Below, in pieces: positions 17,583 to 25,840 of a stretch of 64,000 nt of DNA (position 1 is the stretch's first letter; every line of letters starts with the position of its first letter). This DNA comes from [Eubacterium] cellulosolvens LD2006 (GTDB taxonomy: Bacteria; Bacillota; Clostridia; Lachnospirales; Lachnospiraceae). Below the pieces are notes generated by a model, which worked only from the letters and a program-made list of their open reading frames with translations, was not told where the DNA came from and did not search any database. Where the stretch lies: the NCBI RefSeq assembly GCF_000621585.1, contig NZ_JHXY01000006.1:186001-250000 (forward strand). The letters run 5' to 3'. Both the position numbers and the translations under genes were made by a program.

Positions 17583-18281
17583 TCAAATTTTCTTCGCCAT
17601 GCCGCGGAGCAAACGGACACAGTGTTTGACACAGTCCGCCGTAAAGGTATTGTCGTCGGCGACGGCGCTTCCGTCCGCCTTGTCGCAGATGACGCGGATG
17701 ATCAGGAACGGCACCTTGTTTCTCCACGCGGTCTGTGCGATGGCGGCTCCCTCCATCTCCGCGCAGGATCCGTCAAATGTGCTGATCAGTTTCTCCTTTG
17801 TGTCCTTGTCAGCGATGAACTGATCACCGCTGACAATTCTGCCGCGGAAGGTGTGGATCTCCGAATTCACCTCGGCGCAGACCTCCTCCGCGAGGGCGAT
17901 CAGTTTCTCGTCTCCCGGGAAGATATAGGTCTCCATGCCCGGAACCTGTCCCGGCGCGTACCCCCACACGGTCGCGTCCATATCATGCTGGACGGCATCG
18001 GCGGAGAGCACAATGTCACCGATGTCAATTTTGTTCTGAAGACTGCCCGCGATTCCCGAATTGATCACACAGTCCACCTGAAACTGATCCACCAGAATCT
18101 GTGTACAGATCGCCGCGTTGACCTTGCCGACGCCGCTCTGTACCACAACAGCCGTTTTTCCCTCAAAGGTTCCGCGGAAGAATTCCATCCCCGCAACGGT
18201 AGTCACGGTGACCTCCGTCATCAGCTGTTTCAGCTCCGCAACTTCCTCATCCATAGCTCCGATAATTCCGATTAAACGCAT
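17583..18281 (-). CDS. mtnN: 5'-methylthioadenosine/S-adenosylhomocysteine nucleosidase
   Basis: A 232-residue cytoplasmic hydrolase that cleaves adenine from methylthioadenosine and S-adenosylhomocysteine, clearing the by-products of SAM use. The start MRLIGIIGAMDEEVAEL is typical. The substrate loop has SGIAGSL, and the catalytic and ribose-binding region has EMEGAAIAQ and VICDKADG, whose Asp is the general acid. Length is normal. It lies 115 bp downstream of the metallo-beta-lactamase gene on the same strand and may share its transcript. AAGAGAGAGACAT is the ribosome site. Confidence 0.95.
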   Translation of the reverse strand: MRLIGIIGAMDEEVAELKQLMTEVTVTTVAGMEFFRGTFEGKTAVVVQSGVGKVNAAICTQILVDQFQVDCVINSGIAGSLQNKIDIGDIVLSADAVQHDMDATVWGYAPGQVPGMETYIFPGDEKLIALAEEVCAEVNSEIHTFRGRIVSGDQFIADKDTKEKLISTFDGSCAEMEGAAIAQTAWRNKVPFLIIRVICDKADGSAVADDNTFTADCVKHCVRLLRGMAKKI

Positions 18282-18395
18282 ATGTCTCTCTCTTTCTTCT
18301 GTTTCTGCCGGCCTGCCGGCGTTCTCAGTTTTTTCGTCCGGATTCTTTGATTTGCCTTCCCTGATCCGGGTTCCTTCATCGATCTTTATCTCCCG

Positions 18396-20009
18396 TCATC
18401 TGTCCCACTTGTCACAGAGCGCGTTGATCTGATCCGTAAACTTTGCCAGATCCTTATTCGCGCCTCCCTCGTTGTGCCGGATCACCGTCATCAGCCGCTG
18501 GCCGGCAGCCACGAGTCTCGCAAATACCGTTCTCGCCCGGAGTGTGGAAGGCCGAATTCCGCCGCTCTCTTTGACGACAGGAACTCCCACAGGCGTCGAG
18601 AGCATCTTGCCGGTGAGCAGATCCACCTCTGCTCCCGAGTAGGGCGCGTAGGCGTCATAGCCGAGCTCACGCCGCAGACGGTTCGCAAAAATCTCCGTCA
18701 CCAGGTCCTCGCCGTGGCAGACAAAAACCTTCTGCGGTTTCTTCTCGAAGGCAGCCGCCCACTTCATCAACCCCGCGTTATCCGCGTGTCCGCTCATGCC
18801 GGGAAGTACACGAATGCTCGCATTCACCGCGACATCTTCTCCGAACAGCCGGATATGATCCGCGCCGTCCACGATCGCGCGCCCCGCCGTTCCGACCGCC
18901 TGATAACCGACAAAGAGGATGGTGCACTCTTTTCTCCAGAGATTGTGCTTCAGGTGATGTTTCACCCTTCCGGCGTCGCACATGCCGCTCGCCGAGATGA
19001 TCACCTTCAGATCGTCGGTCTCATTGATGTTCTTCGAGTCTTTGGCATCGACCATCGCCTTCAGCCCCGAAAACCCGATCGGATTGATTCCCTGTCTCAG
19101 AAGATCCGACGCCTCCTCATCATAACACTCATCGGGATGATTTTTAAAGATTTCTGTCGCCTCGTTTGCCAGCGGGCTGTCCATGTAGACGGTAAAGTTC
19201 CCGTGATTTTTTACCAGATCCTGCTCCTTGATCTGCCGGATATAGTAGAGAATCTCCTGCGTGCGCCCAACCGCGAAGGAGGGAATCACCACGTTTCCTC
19301 CCCGGTCAAACGTCTCCTGGATGATGTGCGCCAGCATTTGGACACAGTTTACCTTTTCCCCGTGGCTCCTGTCTCCGTAGGTGGACTCCATCACAACATA
19401 GTCCGCCTCTTTGATGTACTGCGGATCCCGGATCAGGGGCTGATCCACATTTCCGATGTCGCCGGAGAAGACGATTTTTTTCTCTCTGTCCGCCTCTCTC
19501 AGCCATACTTCGATACTGGCAGAGCCCAGCAGATGACCGGCGTCCGTGAAGCGAATGTCGATGCCCGCCGCCACGGAAATGATCTGATCGTACGGATGCC
19601 CTTCGATCTGCCGGATCACGCCGTCCGCATCGGCCATGGTGTAGGGCGGAACATACTCCGGTTTCCCTGCCCTTCGCCCTTTCCGGTTTCTCCAGTCTGC
19701 CTCAAACTCCTGGATGTGCGCGCTGTCCCTCAGCATAATATCGCAGAGATCGGCGGTCGCGTTCGTCGCAAATACCGGTCCGCGAAATCCCATGGCATAG
19801 AGCTTCGGCAGCATACCCGAGTGATCAATGTGCGCATGTGTCAGAAGAACAAAATCGATATCTGACGCCGGAACCGGCAGCTCCACATTCTCGTAGACAT
19901 TGTTGCCCTGTTCCATGCCGTAGTCGACGAGGAACCGTTTCCCCGCGGCCTCGAGATAATAACAGCTCCCTGTGACCTCATGATCCGCACCGATAAACAT
20001 TAGTCTCAT
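18396..20009 (-). CDS. Beta-CASP metallo-beta-lactamase (RNA-processing exonuclease-like)
   Basis: A 537-residue cytoplasmic metal-dependent hydrolase. The metal-binding motif HAHIDHSG (about residues 57-64) and a later DAGHLLGSA mark the metallo-beta-lactamase core. MESTYGDRSHG, the SGMCDAGRVKHHLKH segment and PGMSGHAD are the beta-CASP motifs of the CPSF73/Ysh1 branch, nucleases acting on RNA. The start is placed at 20009 because GGGGGAA is then about 8 nt away; an ATG two codons upstream is possible. Its own promoter is at 20107-20135. Which RNA it acts on is unknown. Confidence 0.88.
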   Translation of the reverse strand: MRLMFIGADHEVTGSCYYLEAAGKRFLVDYGMEQGNNVYENVELPVPASDIDFVLLTHAHIDHSGMLPKLYAMGFRGPVFATNATADLCDIMLRDSAHIQEFEADWRNRKGRRAGKPEYVPPYTMADADGVIRQIEGHPYDQIISVAAGIDIRFTDAGHLLGSASIEVWLREADREKKIVFSGDIGNVDQPLIRDPQYIKEADYVVMESTYGDRSHGEKVNCVQMLAHIIQETFDRGGNVVIPSFAVGRTQEILYYIRQIKEQDLVKNHGNFTVYMDSPLANEATEIFKNHPDECYDEEASDLLRQGINPIGFSGLKAMVDAKDSKNINETDDLKVIISASGMCDAGRVKHHLKHNLWRKECTILFVGYQAVGTAGRAIVDGADHIRLFGEDVAVNASIRVLPGMSGHADNAGLMKWAAAFEKKPQKVFVCHGEDLVTEIFANRLRRELGYDAYAPYSGAEVDLLTGKMLSTPVGVPVVKESGGIRPSTLRARTVFARLVAAGQRLMTVIRHNEGGANKDLAKFTDQINALCDKWDR

Positions 20010-20106
20010 AGGCATTTCCCCCGCAAGTCATCCGACGGACGCTATCGTCCGTACACGTCCCAAGGTACCATTCCTTCTTTTTCAGAAAGATCTGTCTGTT
20101 TGATTC

Positions 20107-20135
20107 TATTATATCGCAGCGCTCATCCGCGCTCA
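20107..20135 (-). promoter_or_regulatory. Promoter of the beta-CASP gene
   Basis: TTGAGC (20130-20135), 17-nt spacer, perfect TATAAT (20107-20112) on the minus strand, about 100 bp before the start codon. Confidence 0.65.
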
Positions 20136-20181
20136 ATAAAAGTTCCTCTTCCCGCCCACTTTATTCACCGCTTCTGTTCAT

Positions 20182-20209
20182 TAATAACGCCGGTTATTTT
20201 CACCGATAT
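20182..20209 (+). promoter_or_regulatory. Possible sigma-D (flagellar/chemotaxis) promoter
   Basis: TAAT (20182-20185), 16-nt spacer and ACCGATAT (20202-20209) resemble the Gram-positive sigma-D consensus TAAA-N15-GCCGATAT. It precedes a chemoreceptor operon, the class of gene this sigma factor usually controls. Seven of eight bases match in the -10 element; the -35 match is 3 of 4. Confidence 0.4.
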
Positions 20210-20367
20210 GGTTTATAAGATTGTTCTTATGATAAGGCAGATCTATTCTGCGATTTTCCTTATCACCATCGGCCTGGCCCCGGCGGTTCTCTCGGATCCG
20301 CGCCGTTCGGGCCGACAGTCATTCGTCTCAGTTATTATGATTACAAAGAAAGCAGGTGCAGAAAAAA

Positions 20368-21705
20368 ATGAGAATCAGGAAACCGACAGCACTCATCCTC
20401 TCGGCCGTTCTCTTTGCGACGGTCTTTTCCGCGTGCGGCGGAAGCGGACCAGCAGCAAAAACAGACAGCAGCGCAAAAGAAACCTCCTCGTCGGGCGAGA
20501 CTTCCGGAAAGGCAACCGAAATCAGCCTTTTCAACGGAAAAAGCGAAATCGCCGATCAGCTTCTCGATCTGGCCGCGGCCTATGAAGCGAAAACCGGCGT
20601 CAAAGTCAATGTCGAGACAGCCGCTGCCGGCGTGGATTCCCAGGCCAAACTGAAAGCCTACTTCCTCTCCGACAAGATGCCGGATATTTTTGTCTGTGAG
20701 AGCTCCGGTTTTGAAAACTGGGAGGGACTTCTGGCGGATCTCTCGAAAGAGAGCTGGGTATCGGATACCGATGCGGCGTTCACGGACGAGACCTACGGAA
20801 CCGTCGGGTTCCCCTACACGACAGAGGCCATCGGTCTTGCCTATAACGCCGATCTTCTCGCGAAGGCCGGCATCGATCCGGCCACGCTGACCGGACCGGA
20901 TCAGATCCGCTCTGCCTTCGAAAAACTGGACGAACAGAAGGCTTCCCTCGGACTTACCTCCGTCGTCGGCTACTATGTCGACGATGAGAACCTGTCCTGG
21001 TCCACCGGAAATCATCTCTTCGGCGTATATCTGGACTCCGGACTGGACAGAAGCGATACGACTTACATCGATATGATCACCAACGATCAGAAGCTCGATC
21101 GTTCAAGATTCCGGAAATACGCCGATTTTGTCAAACTGCTCTCCGATTACTCCGACAAAAACAACATGATCAAAGGAACCTATGAAGAACAGGTCAAGGC
21201 GTTTGCCTCCGGCAAATACGTGTTCATCACCCAGGGATCCTGGATCGGAAGTCTGCTGACGACCACCTGCAAGGACGCCTACGAGAAGGCCGGCAGCTTC
21301 AAAGTCGGAATGATTCCCTACGCCTTCGAAGAGGGCATCGACACGATCCTCACAAGCTCTCCGTCCTGGTGGGCGGTTCTGAAGGAAGGAAACGCCGACG
21401 CCGCGAAGGAATTTCTCGCATGGTGCGCCGGCGATGAGGGACAAAAGATTCTCGTAGAAGAGGCCAACTGCGTCAGCCCCTTCAAATCCTGTACCTACAT
21501 CGCCCCCGATCCGTTCGCCGGCGTCCTGTCCGGCTATATCGCCAGAGGGAAAACCTCTTCCTGGCACTGGATGAACCTGAAGGAGGGAATCGCCGCCAAC
21601 GCGACCGGCACGCTTTACCGCGAATATGCCGAAGGAGAAATGGACGCAGACACCTTTACATCAGAGATGGAAAAGGCAATCCATTCGTACTATGCAGCCG
21701 AATAA
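20368..21705 (+). CDS. Extracellular solute-binding lipoprotein (family 1) paired with a chemoreceptor
   Basis: A 445-residue lipoprotein: basic MRIRK start, hydrophobic segment and lipobox FSAC with Cys23, then a Ser/Thr-rich linker. The mature domain is of the sugar/oligosaccharide-binding type (UgpB/MalE-like: MPDIFVCESSGFENWEG, TQGSWIGS, SPSWWAVLKEG). The ATG at 20368 is chosen because AGGTG lies 9 nt upstream; a GTG four codons earlier is possible. No ABC permease follows; the next gene, 12 bp on, is a methyl-accepting chemotaxis protein. The likely job is to present a sugar or related ligand to that receptor instead of, or besides, feeding a transporter. Confidence 0.87.
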   Translation: MRIRKPTALILSAVLFATVFSACGGSGPAAKTDSSAKETSSSGETSGKATEISLFNGKSEIADQLLDLAAAYEAKTGVKVNVETAAAGVDSQAKLKAYFLSDKMPDIFVCESSGFENWEGLLADLSKESWVSDTDAAFTDETYGTVGFPYTTEAIGLAYNADLLAKAGIDPATLTGPDQIRSAFEKLDEQKASLGLTSVVGYYVDDENLSWSTGNHLFGVYLDSGLDRSDTTYIDMITNDQKLDRSRFRKYADFVKLLSDYSDKNNMIKGTYEEQVKAFASGKYVFITQGSWIGSLLTTTCKDAYEKAGSFKVGMIPYAFEEGIDTILTSSPSWWAVLKEGNADAAKEFLAWCAGDEGQKILVEEANCVSPFKSCTYIAPDPFAGVLSGYIARGKTSSWHWMNLKEGIAANATGTLYREYAEGEMDADTFTSEMEKAIHSYYAAE

Positions 21706-21717
21706 GGAGGAAAAAGC

Positions 21718-23505
21718 GTGAATACAGACAAAAAGAAAAAAGCCGTGAAGAACCCCAAAAAGCCGGTGTTCTTCCGGACAATCCTGTTCGAGATCACTCT
21801 GGTAAATCTGATCATGCTCTGCGCCTTCGGTCTTGTCATGTACCAGATTCTCAACTCCATGGAAACAAACAATGAGACCAGCCGTGTCATGTCCGAGTAT
21901 GTCCTCAATCTGAGCCGCGACGAAAGTCTTCTGAAATCGGATATCATGTCGCTCTACGATCAGACACTCGGCTACGTCGACGCCACCGCACAGGAAACCC
22001 GTGAGGCTCTGCTTCCGGAAATCGAGAGCGCGAAAGAGGCGATCACAAACGACATTGACGGTCTGACCGAATCCGCAAAAGACTCTGCCAACGCCGAAGA
22101 CATCACCTACGCCCTCTCCGAAATCCGCTCCGATGTGGATCGGATGATCGCATACATTGATTCCGCTATTGCCGAGACCGACAAGGGCAACACCGCGGGC
22201 GCGAATGAGATTCTGTTCAACAAAGCGGAGCTCCAGAAGGTTGCCGCTTTTCACATGACAAAGAAAATCGACGATGAGATCATCCATATCGAGAATCAAA
22301 ACAATGCCACCGCCGACAAGCTCCTCGCAAGCGGAAAAGCCGTTGCCACGCAGGGAAACATCATCTTTGTCATCCTGATCGTTCTGAACTTCATCATCAG
22401 CTGGCTGTTTATCGTTAGGAAAATCAATTCCATCTCCCGCGGTATCAACCATATGATCAGCGACATCAATGACAACAACGGAGATCTCACCTGCAGAATC
22501 AACACACGCACCGGTTCGGAACTCGTGTATATCGTGAACGGCTTCAACCATTTCATCGAAACCCTGCAGACCATCATGCGCGATGTAAAACACGGAGCCG
22601 GCACGCTGAACGATTCCTCCCGCAAAGTCAGTCAGGGAATCGAAAATGCGAACAGCCACGTATCCAGCACCTCCGCAGCCATGGAGCAGCTCTCCGCGGG
22701 AATGCAGTCGATGGAGACGATTGTGGATTCGATCGACGCACAGGTGGGAAGCGTGCGGACAGCTTCCATGAGTATCAACCGGCAGGCAGCCGAGGGAAGC
22801 ACAAGGGCCAACGCCATCAAGGCGGAGGCCGACCAGATTCAGTCCTCGGTTCTCGTCAAGAAGGAGAATATGCAAAACCGCGTAAACCATCTGTCGGAAG
22901 TTCTCGCGCAGTCCTTAAAGAACAGCGAAAAGGTAGAGGAGATCGACAAACTCACAAAGACTATTCTCGACATCGCCTTCAAGACAAACATCCTGGCACT
23001 GAACGCCTCCATAGAGGCCGCGCGCGCCGGGAAGGCCGGACAGAGTTTCGCCGTTGTCGCAAACGAGATCAGCACCCTGGCATCCAATTCACAGGCGGCC
23101 GCGGCCGACATCTCACGCATCAACGAAGAAGTCACGTCCGCTGTAACTTCTCTCTCCACCAACGCGCAGGATATGCTTGGCTTCATCAACAGTGAAGTCA
23201 TCGCCGACTATGACGATTACGTGGAGACCGGTGAGAAATACGAACAGACCGCCGGTTACATCCACGATCTTCTGGCCGACTTCCACGACAATGCCGACCA
23301 TCTGGACAAGGTCATGACGGATATGACAAACTCCATATCCACCATCAGCTGCTCCGTGAAGGAGAGCACACAGGCCGTCAATATGACAGCGGCAAATACC
23401 GTAGAGATCGCTTCCGAGATCCAGACCATATCGGAAGCCGCCGAAGAAAACACCAAGGTCAGCGGACGTCTCAACGACACTGCGGGAAAGTTCACGCATG
23501 TCTGA
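21718..23505 (+). CDS. Methyl-accepting chemotaxis protein
   Basis: A 595-residue transmembrane chemoreceptor starting with GTG after AAGGAGGAAAAAGC. Membrane helix 1 is about residues 23-43, an extracytoplasmic helical domain spans about 44-220, membrane helix 2 is about 220-240, and a HAMP domain follows. The cytoplasmic hairpin tip around residues 416-452 reads [19 protein letters not shown], the CheA/CheW contact region, slightly diverged from the usual TNLLALNAAIEAARAGE. It is the second gene of a bicistron with the binding lipoprotein, so the ligand is probably sensed as the loaded lipoprotein. Its 3' end borders a gene remnant on the other strand. Confidence 0.92.
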   Translation: MNTDKKKKAVKNPKKPVFFRTILFEITLVNLIMLCAFGLVMYQILNSMETNNETSRVMSEYVLNLSRDESLLKSDIMSLYDQTLGYVDATAQETREALLPEIESAKEAITNDIDGLTESAKDSANAEDITYALSEIRSDVDRMIAYIDSAIAETDKGNTAGANEILFNKAELQKVAAFHMTKKIDDEIIHIENQNNATADKLLASGKAVATQGNIIFVILIVLNFIISWLFIVRKINSISRGINHMISDINDNNGDLTCRINTRTGSELVYIVNGFNHFIETLQTIMRDVKHGAGTLNDSSRKVSQGIENANSHVSSTSAAMEQLSAGMQSMETIVDSIDAQVGSVRTASMSINRQAAEGSTRANAIKAEADQIQSSVLVKKENMQNRVNHLSEVLAQSLKNSEKVEEIDKLTKTILDIAFKTNILALNASIEAARAGKAGQSFAVVANEISTLASNSQAAAADISRINEEVTSAVTSLSTNAQDMLGFINSEVIADYDDYVETGEKYEQTAGYIHDLLADFHDNADHLDKVMTDMTNSISTISCSVKESTQAVNMTAANTVEIASEIQTISEAAEENTKVSGRLNDTAGKFTHV

Positions 23506-23519
23506 ACCACAAAAAGGAA

Positions 23520-23612
23520 GGTCAAATCGTCTACCGACTTTTCCAACTCAGCGCTGATCTCCCGGCTAAGTTTAATCTTACAGCCATCCTTCTCTGTAAC
23601 CTTCTTTGCCAT
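23520..23612 (-). pseudogene. N-terminal remnant of a small gene
   Basis: ATG at 23612 follows GAGGGTAG and a promoter (23688-23716). The first 31 codons encode a protein-like, charged segment (MAKKVTEKDGCKIKLSREIS and AELEKSVDDL). The frame then runs into the antisense of the chemoreceptor's last codons, where composition turns hydrophobic and non-protein-like. This suggests that the rest of the gene was lost when the lipoprotein/chemoreceptor segment joined here. No family is recognised. Confidence 0.35.
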
Positions 23613-23687
23613 CATCTACCCTCGATTTCATATTAACATCATGCCTTTAGTAACACAATTACTATGAGTATCGATTTCTTACTATCA

Positions 23688-23716
23688 ATTATAGTAGAGA
23701 GCGCACCAGATGTATA
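23688..23716 (-). promoter_or_regulatory. Promoter of the truncated gene
   Basis: TATACA (23711-23716), 17-nt spacer, perfect TATAAT (23688-23693) on the minus strand, about 75 bp before the ATG at 23612. Confidence 0.5.
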
Positions 23717-23975
23717 GCATCAGTTTATTTTGTGCCGCATTATATATATTTTTAGTGTTTTGTTGTTCGTGTACAGTTTGCGGCCTCGCGACATGTCGGG
23801 CGAACACGTTGTCTCGTCGGAAGCGCTGCGCCGCTTATTTGGAGCCGGTTCCGGAAACTCGCGAACCATCTTCTGTCACATAATCTACGCATCTGCAGAA
23901 TCCGCCTCCTACTGCGCAGGTTGCGCGGTCTGACTTGCGGCGTTCATCGCGTTATCGACCGCACCGCCCCCTTCC

Positions 23976-24004
23976 TTGACTTTGTAACTGCCTGAGCATA
24001 GAAT
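23976..24004 (+). promoter_or_regulatory. Promoter of murG
   Basis: TTGACT (23976-23981), 17-nt spacer, TAGAAT (23999-24004), 30 bp before the murG start codon. A promoter this close implies a very short leader. Confidence 0.65.
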
Positions 24005-24033
24005 GGAAACAGCAAATTTTCAGGAGGCTCAGA

Positions 24034-25098
24034 ATGAAGCACATCGTACTCACCGGCGGCGGAACTGCCGGACACGTTACACCGAATATTGCACTGATTC
24101 CCCACCTCAAAGAGCTGGGCTATGAAATATCCTACATCGGTTCCTACATGGGCATTGAGAAGAGTCTGATCGAGGCAGAGGGCATTCCGTATTACGGCAT
24201 CGCCACCGGAAAACTCCGCAGATACATCGATCTCAAGAATCTCTCCGATCCCTTCCGTGTCATCAAGGGCTACTTCGAGGCCAGAAAACTGATCAAGAAA
24301 CTGAAACCGGACATCGTCTTCTCCAAAGGAGGTTTTGTATCCGTTCCCGTCGTCTTCGCGGCGTCGAGCAGACGCGTCCCGGTAATCATCCATGAATCAG
24401 ATATGACCCCGGGTCTCGCAAACAGACTCAGCATCCCGAAAGCGTCCAGGGTATGCTGCAACTTCCCGGAGACATTGAAGAACCTTCCGGAGGGCAAAGC
24501 GATTGTCACAGGCACGCCGATCCGCGAGGAACTCAAGGCCGGTGACAAACAGCGAGGTCTCTCCTTTACGAAACTGTCCGACACCAAACCGGTGATTCTC
24601 GTCATGGGCGGAAGCCTCGGAGCGGTAAATGTCAACAACCACGTTCGCGAAGCTCTCCCTGAGCTCTTGAAAAAATATCAGGTCGTTCATCTCTGCGGAA
24701 AAGGACATCTGGATGATTCTCTGAAGGATCTCGAGGGCTACCGCCAATATGAATACATCAAGAAGGAACTGCCGGATCTCTTCGCCATGGCAGATCTGAT
24801 CATCTCCCGTGCCGGAGCAAACGCAATCTGCGAAATCAGTTCCCTCGCGATTCCGAATCTTCTGATTCCGCTCTCCGCCCAGGCCAGCCGTGGCGACCAG
24901 ATTCTGAACGCCCACTCCTTTGAAAAACAGGGATACAGTCTGGTACTGGAAGAGGAGAATCTCACCAAAGAGAGTCTTCTTGCAACGGTCGAAAAGCTCT
25001 ATGAGAATCGCGATTCCTTTATCTCCGCGATGAAAAACAGCGGCCAGACCGACTCCATTCCGATCATCCTGAAGCTGATCGAGGAATGCAGAAAGTAA
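24034..25098 (+). CDS. murG: UDP-GlcNAc:lipid I N-acetylglucosaminyltransferase (MurG)
   Basis: A 354-residue GT28 glycosyltransferase working on the inner face of the membrane. It adds GlcNAc to lipid I to make lipid II, the last cytoplasmic step of peptidoglycan synthesis. The N-terminal glycine loop GGGTAGHVTPNIAL binds lipid I phosphate, and FSKGGFVSVPV and the C-terminal UDP-GlcNAc site (MGGSLGAVNVN, ISRAGANAICEI) are all present. Start follows AGGAGGCTCAGA. It stands outside the division/cell-wall cluster, as in other Clostridia, with its own promoter and terminator. Confidence 0.95.
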   Translation: MKHIVLTGGGTAGHVTPNIALIPHLKELGYEISYIGSYMGIEKSLIEAEGIPYYGIATGKLRRYIDLKNLSDPFRVIKGYFEARKLIKKLKPDIVFSKGGFVSVPVVFAASSRRVPVIIHESDMTPGLANRLSIPKASRVCCNFPETLKNLPEGKAIVTGTPIREELKAGDKQRGLSFTKLSDTKPVILVMGGSLGAVNVNNHVREALPELLKKYQVVHLCGKGHLDDSLKDLEGYRQYEYIKKELPDLFAMADLIISRAGANAICEISSLAIPNLLIPLSAQASRGDQILNAHSFEKQGYSLVLEEENLTKESLLATVEKLYENRDSFISAMKNSGQTDSIPIILKLIEECRK

Positions 25099-25143
25099 CC
25101 AGCTTCACACAGACTGACGGGCTACGGCGAAACGTATGGAATT

Positions 25144-25196
25144 GTGCGATTTGATAAGCGGGCAAATATTTGGTCGGGTTATTTAAGAACAGCTCT
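25144..25196 (+). repeat. Dispersed repeat R, copy R3
   Basis: Diverged copy after murG: GTGCGATTTGATAAGCGGGC, then AAATATTTGGTCGGGTTATT and TAAGAACAGC. The last 15 bp match R1 and R2 best. It lies in the murG 3' untranslated region, in the sense orientation. Confidence 0.4.
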
Positions 25197-25211
25197 ACGA
25201 ATATTTACCCC

Positions 25212-25262
25212 AAAAAGAAGAACAGGGTTGTGCCGCTCGTGCACAACCCTGTTCTTCTTTTT
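25212..25262. terminator. Bidirectional terminator between murG and the HIT gene
   Basis: A perfect 20-bp stem (starting AAAAAGAAGAACAGGG, ending CCCTGTTCTTCTTTTT) with a short loop; A and T tracts on the two sides allow it to stop both converging transcripts. Confidence 0.88.
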
Positions 25263-25356
25263 CTGTGACAAAAATCTTTTATGGAGATTCCATTTTGTTT
25301 TCAGACGCGCCGGTCTCTCCTGTCAGAAGTCTTCACATCCGAACCGCAAATGTATC

Positions 25357-25770
25357 TCAGCTTCTCAATTCCTTGCTCTTCTCAAGAATCTCTTCTTTCC
25401 ATGCATCGGTGAGCTCACCCGGTTTCCAGCCGACACCTGCATGATCGTTCTTGTAACGCGGAATCAAGTGAATGTGAAAATGGAACACGGTCTGACCTGC
25501 AGCTTCTCCGTTGTTCTGTACAATATTGTAGCCGTCACTCGGAAGCGCGTCCTTCATAAAGGTGACAATCTTCTTGGCCAGCACAAAGGCCTTTGCCGTC
25601 AGTTCCTCCGGCATCTCTGTGATATCCGCATAATGCTGTTTCGGCAGAATCAGGGCATGTCCCTTCGTCGCCGGACCGAGATCCAGGATTACTCTGAAAT
25701 CTTCATCTTCATAAATCGTTGCTGACGGAATCTCCCCGGCAGCGATTTTGCAAAAAATACAATCACTCAT
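25357..25770 (-). CDS. HIT-family nucleotide hydrolase
   Basis: A 137-residue cytoplasmic protein of the histidine-triad superfamily, with the active-site HFHIHLIPRYK (His-x-His-x-His). The start DCIFCKIAAGEIPS has the CxxC common to this Hint-like branch, which may bind zinc. Family members hydrolyse nucleoside phosphoramidates or dinucleotide polyphosphates; the physiological substrate is unknown. The start at 25770 follows GGGAGGAAAGAAA. It lies 70 bp after the FHA gene on the same strand and could be its own unit: TATAAT is found at about 25812-25817. Confidence 0.92.
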   Translation of the reverse strand: MSDCIFCKIAAGEIPSATIYEDEDFRVILDLGPATKGHALILPKQHYADITEMPEELTAKAFVLAKKIVTFMKDALPSDGYNIVQNNGEAAGQTVFHFHIHLIPRYKNDHAGVGWKPGELTDAWKEEILEKSKELRS

Positions 25771-25840
25771 TTTCTTTCCTCCCATCGGATCTTACTAACA
25801 GATATGGATCTATTATACTCCGTAATCGCCCAAATGGCTT

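Larger units (their letters stand above)
20016..20367. other. 350-bp divergent regulatory region
   Basis: It holds the minus-strand promoter of the beta-CASP gene (20107-20135), an inverted repeat AATAAC / GTTATT (about 20183-20198) and a plus-strand sigma-D-like promoter (20182-20209) for the solute-binding/chemoreceptor pair. The remaining 150 bp before the start at 20368 shows no ORF with a ribosome site. Confidence 0.5.
23506..24033. other. Gap between chemoreceptor and murG with two gene remnants
   Basis: This 528-bp stretch holds a minus-strand promoter and the first 31 codons of a broken gene (23520-23612), an AT-rich middle (about 23720-23790), and a minus-strand frame at about 23930-24009 that reads like a protein C-terminus (KEGGGAVDNAMNAASQTAQ then PAQ and stop). 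The murG promoter is at 23976-24004. A short plus-strand frame at 23730-23933 has no ribosome site. Confidence 0.4.
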
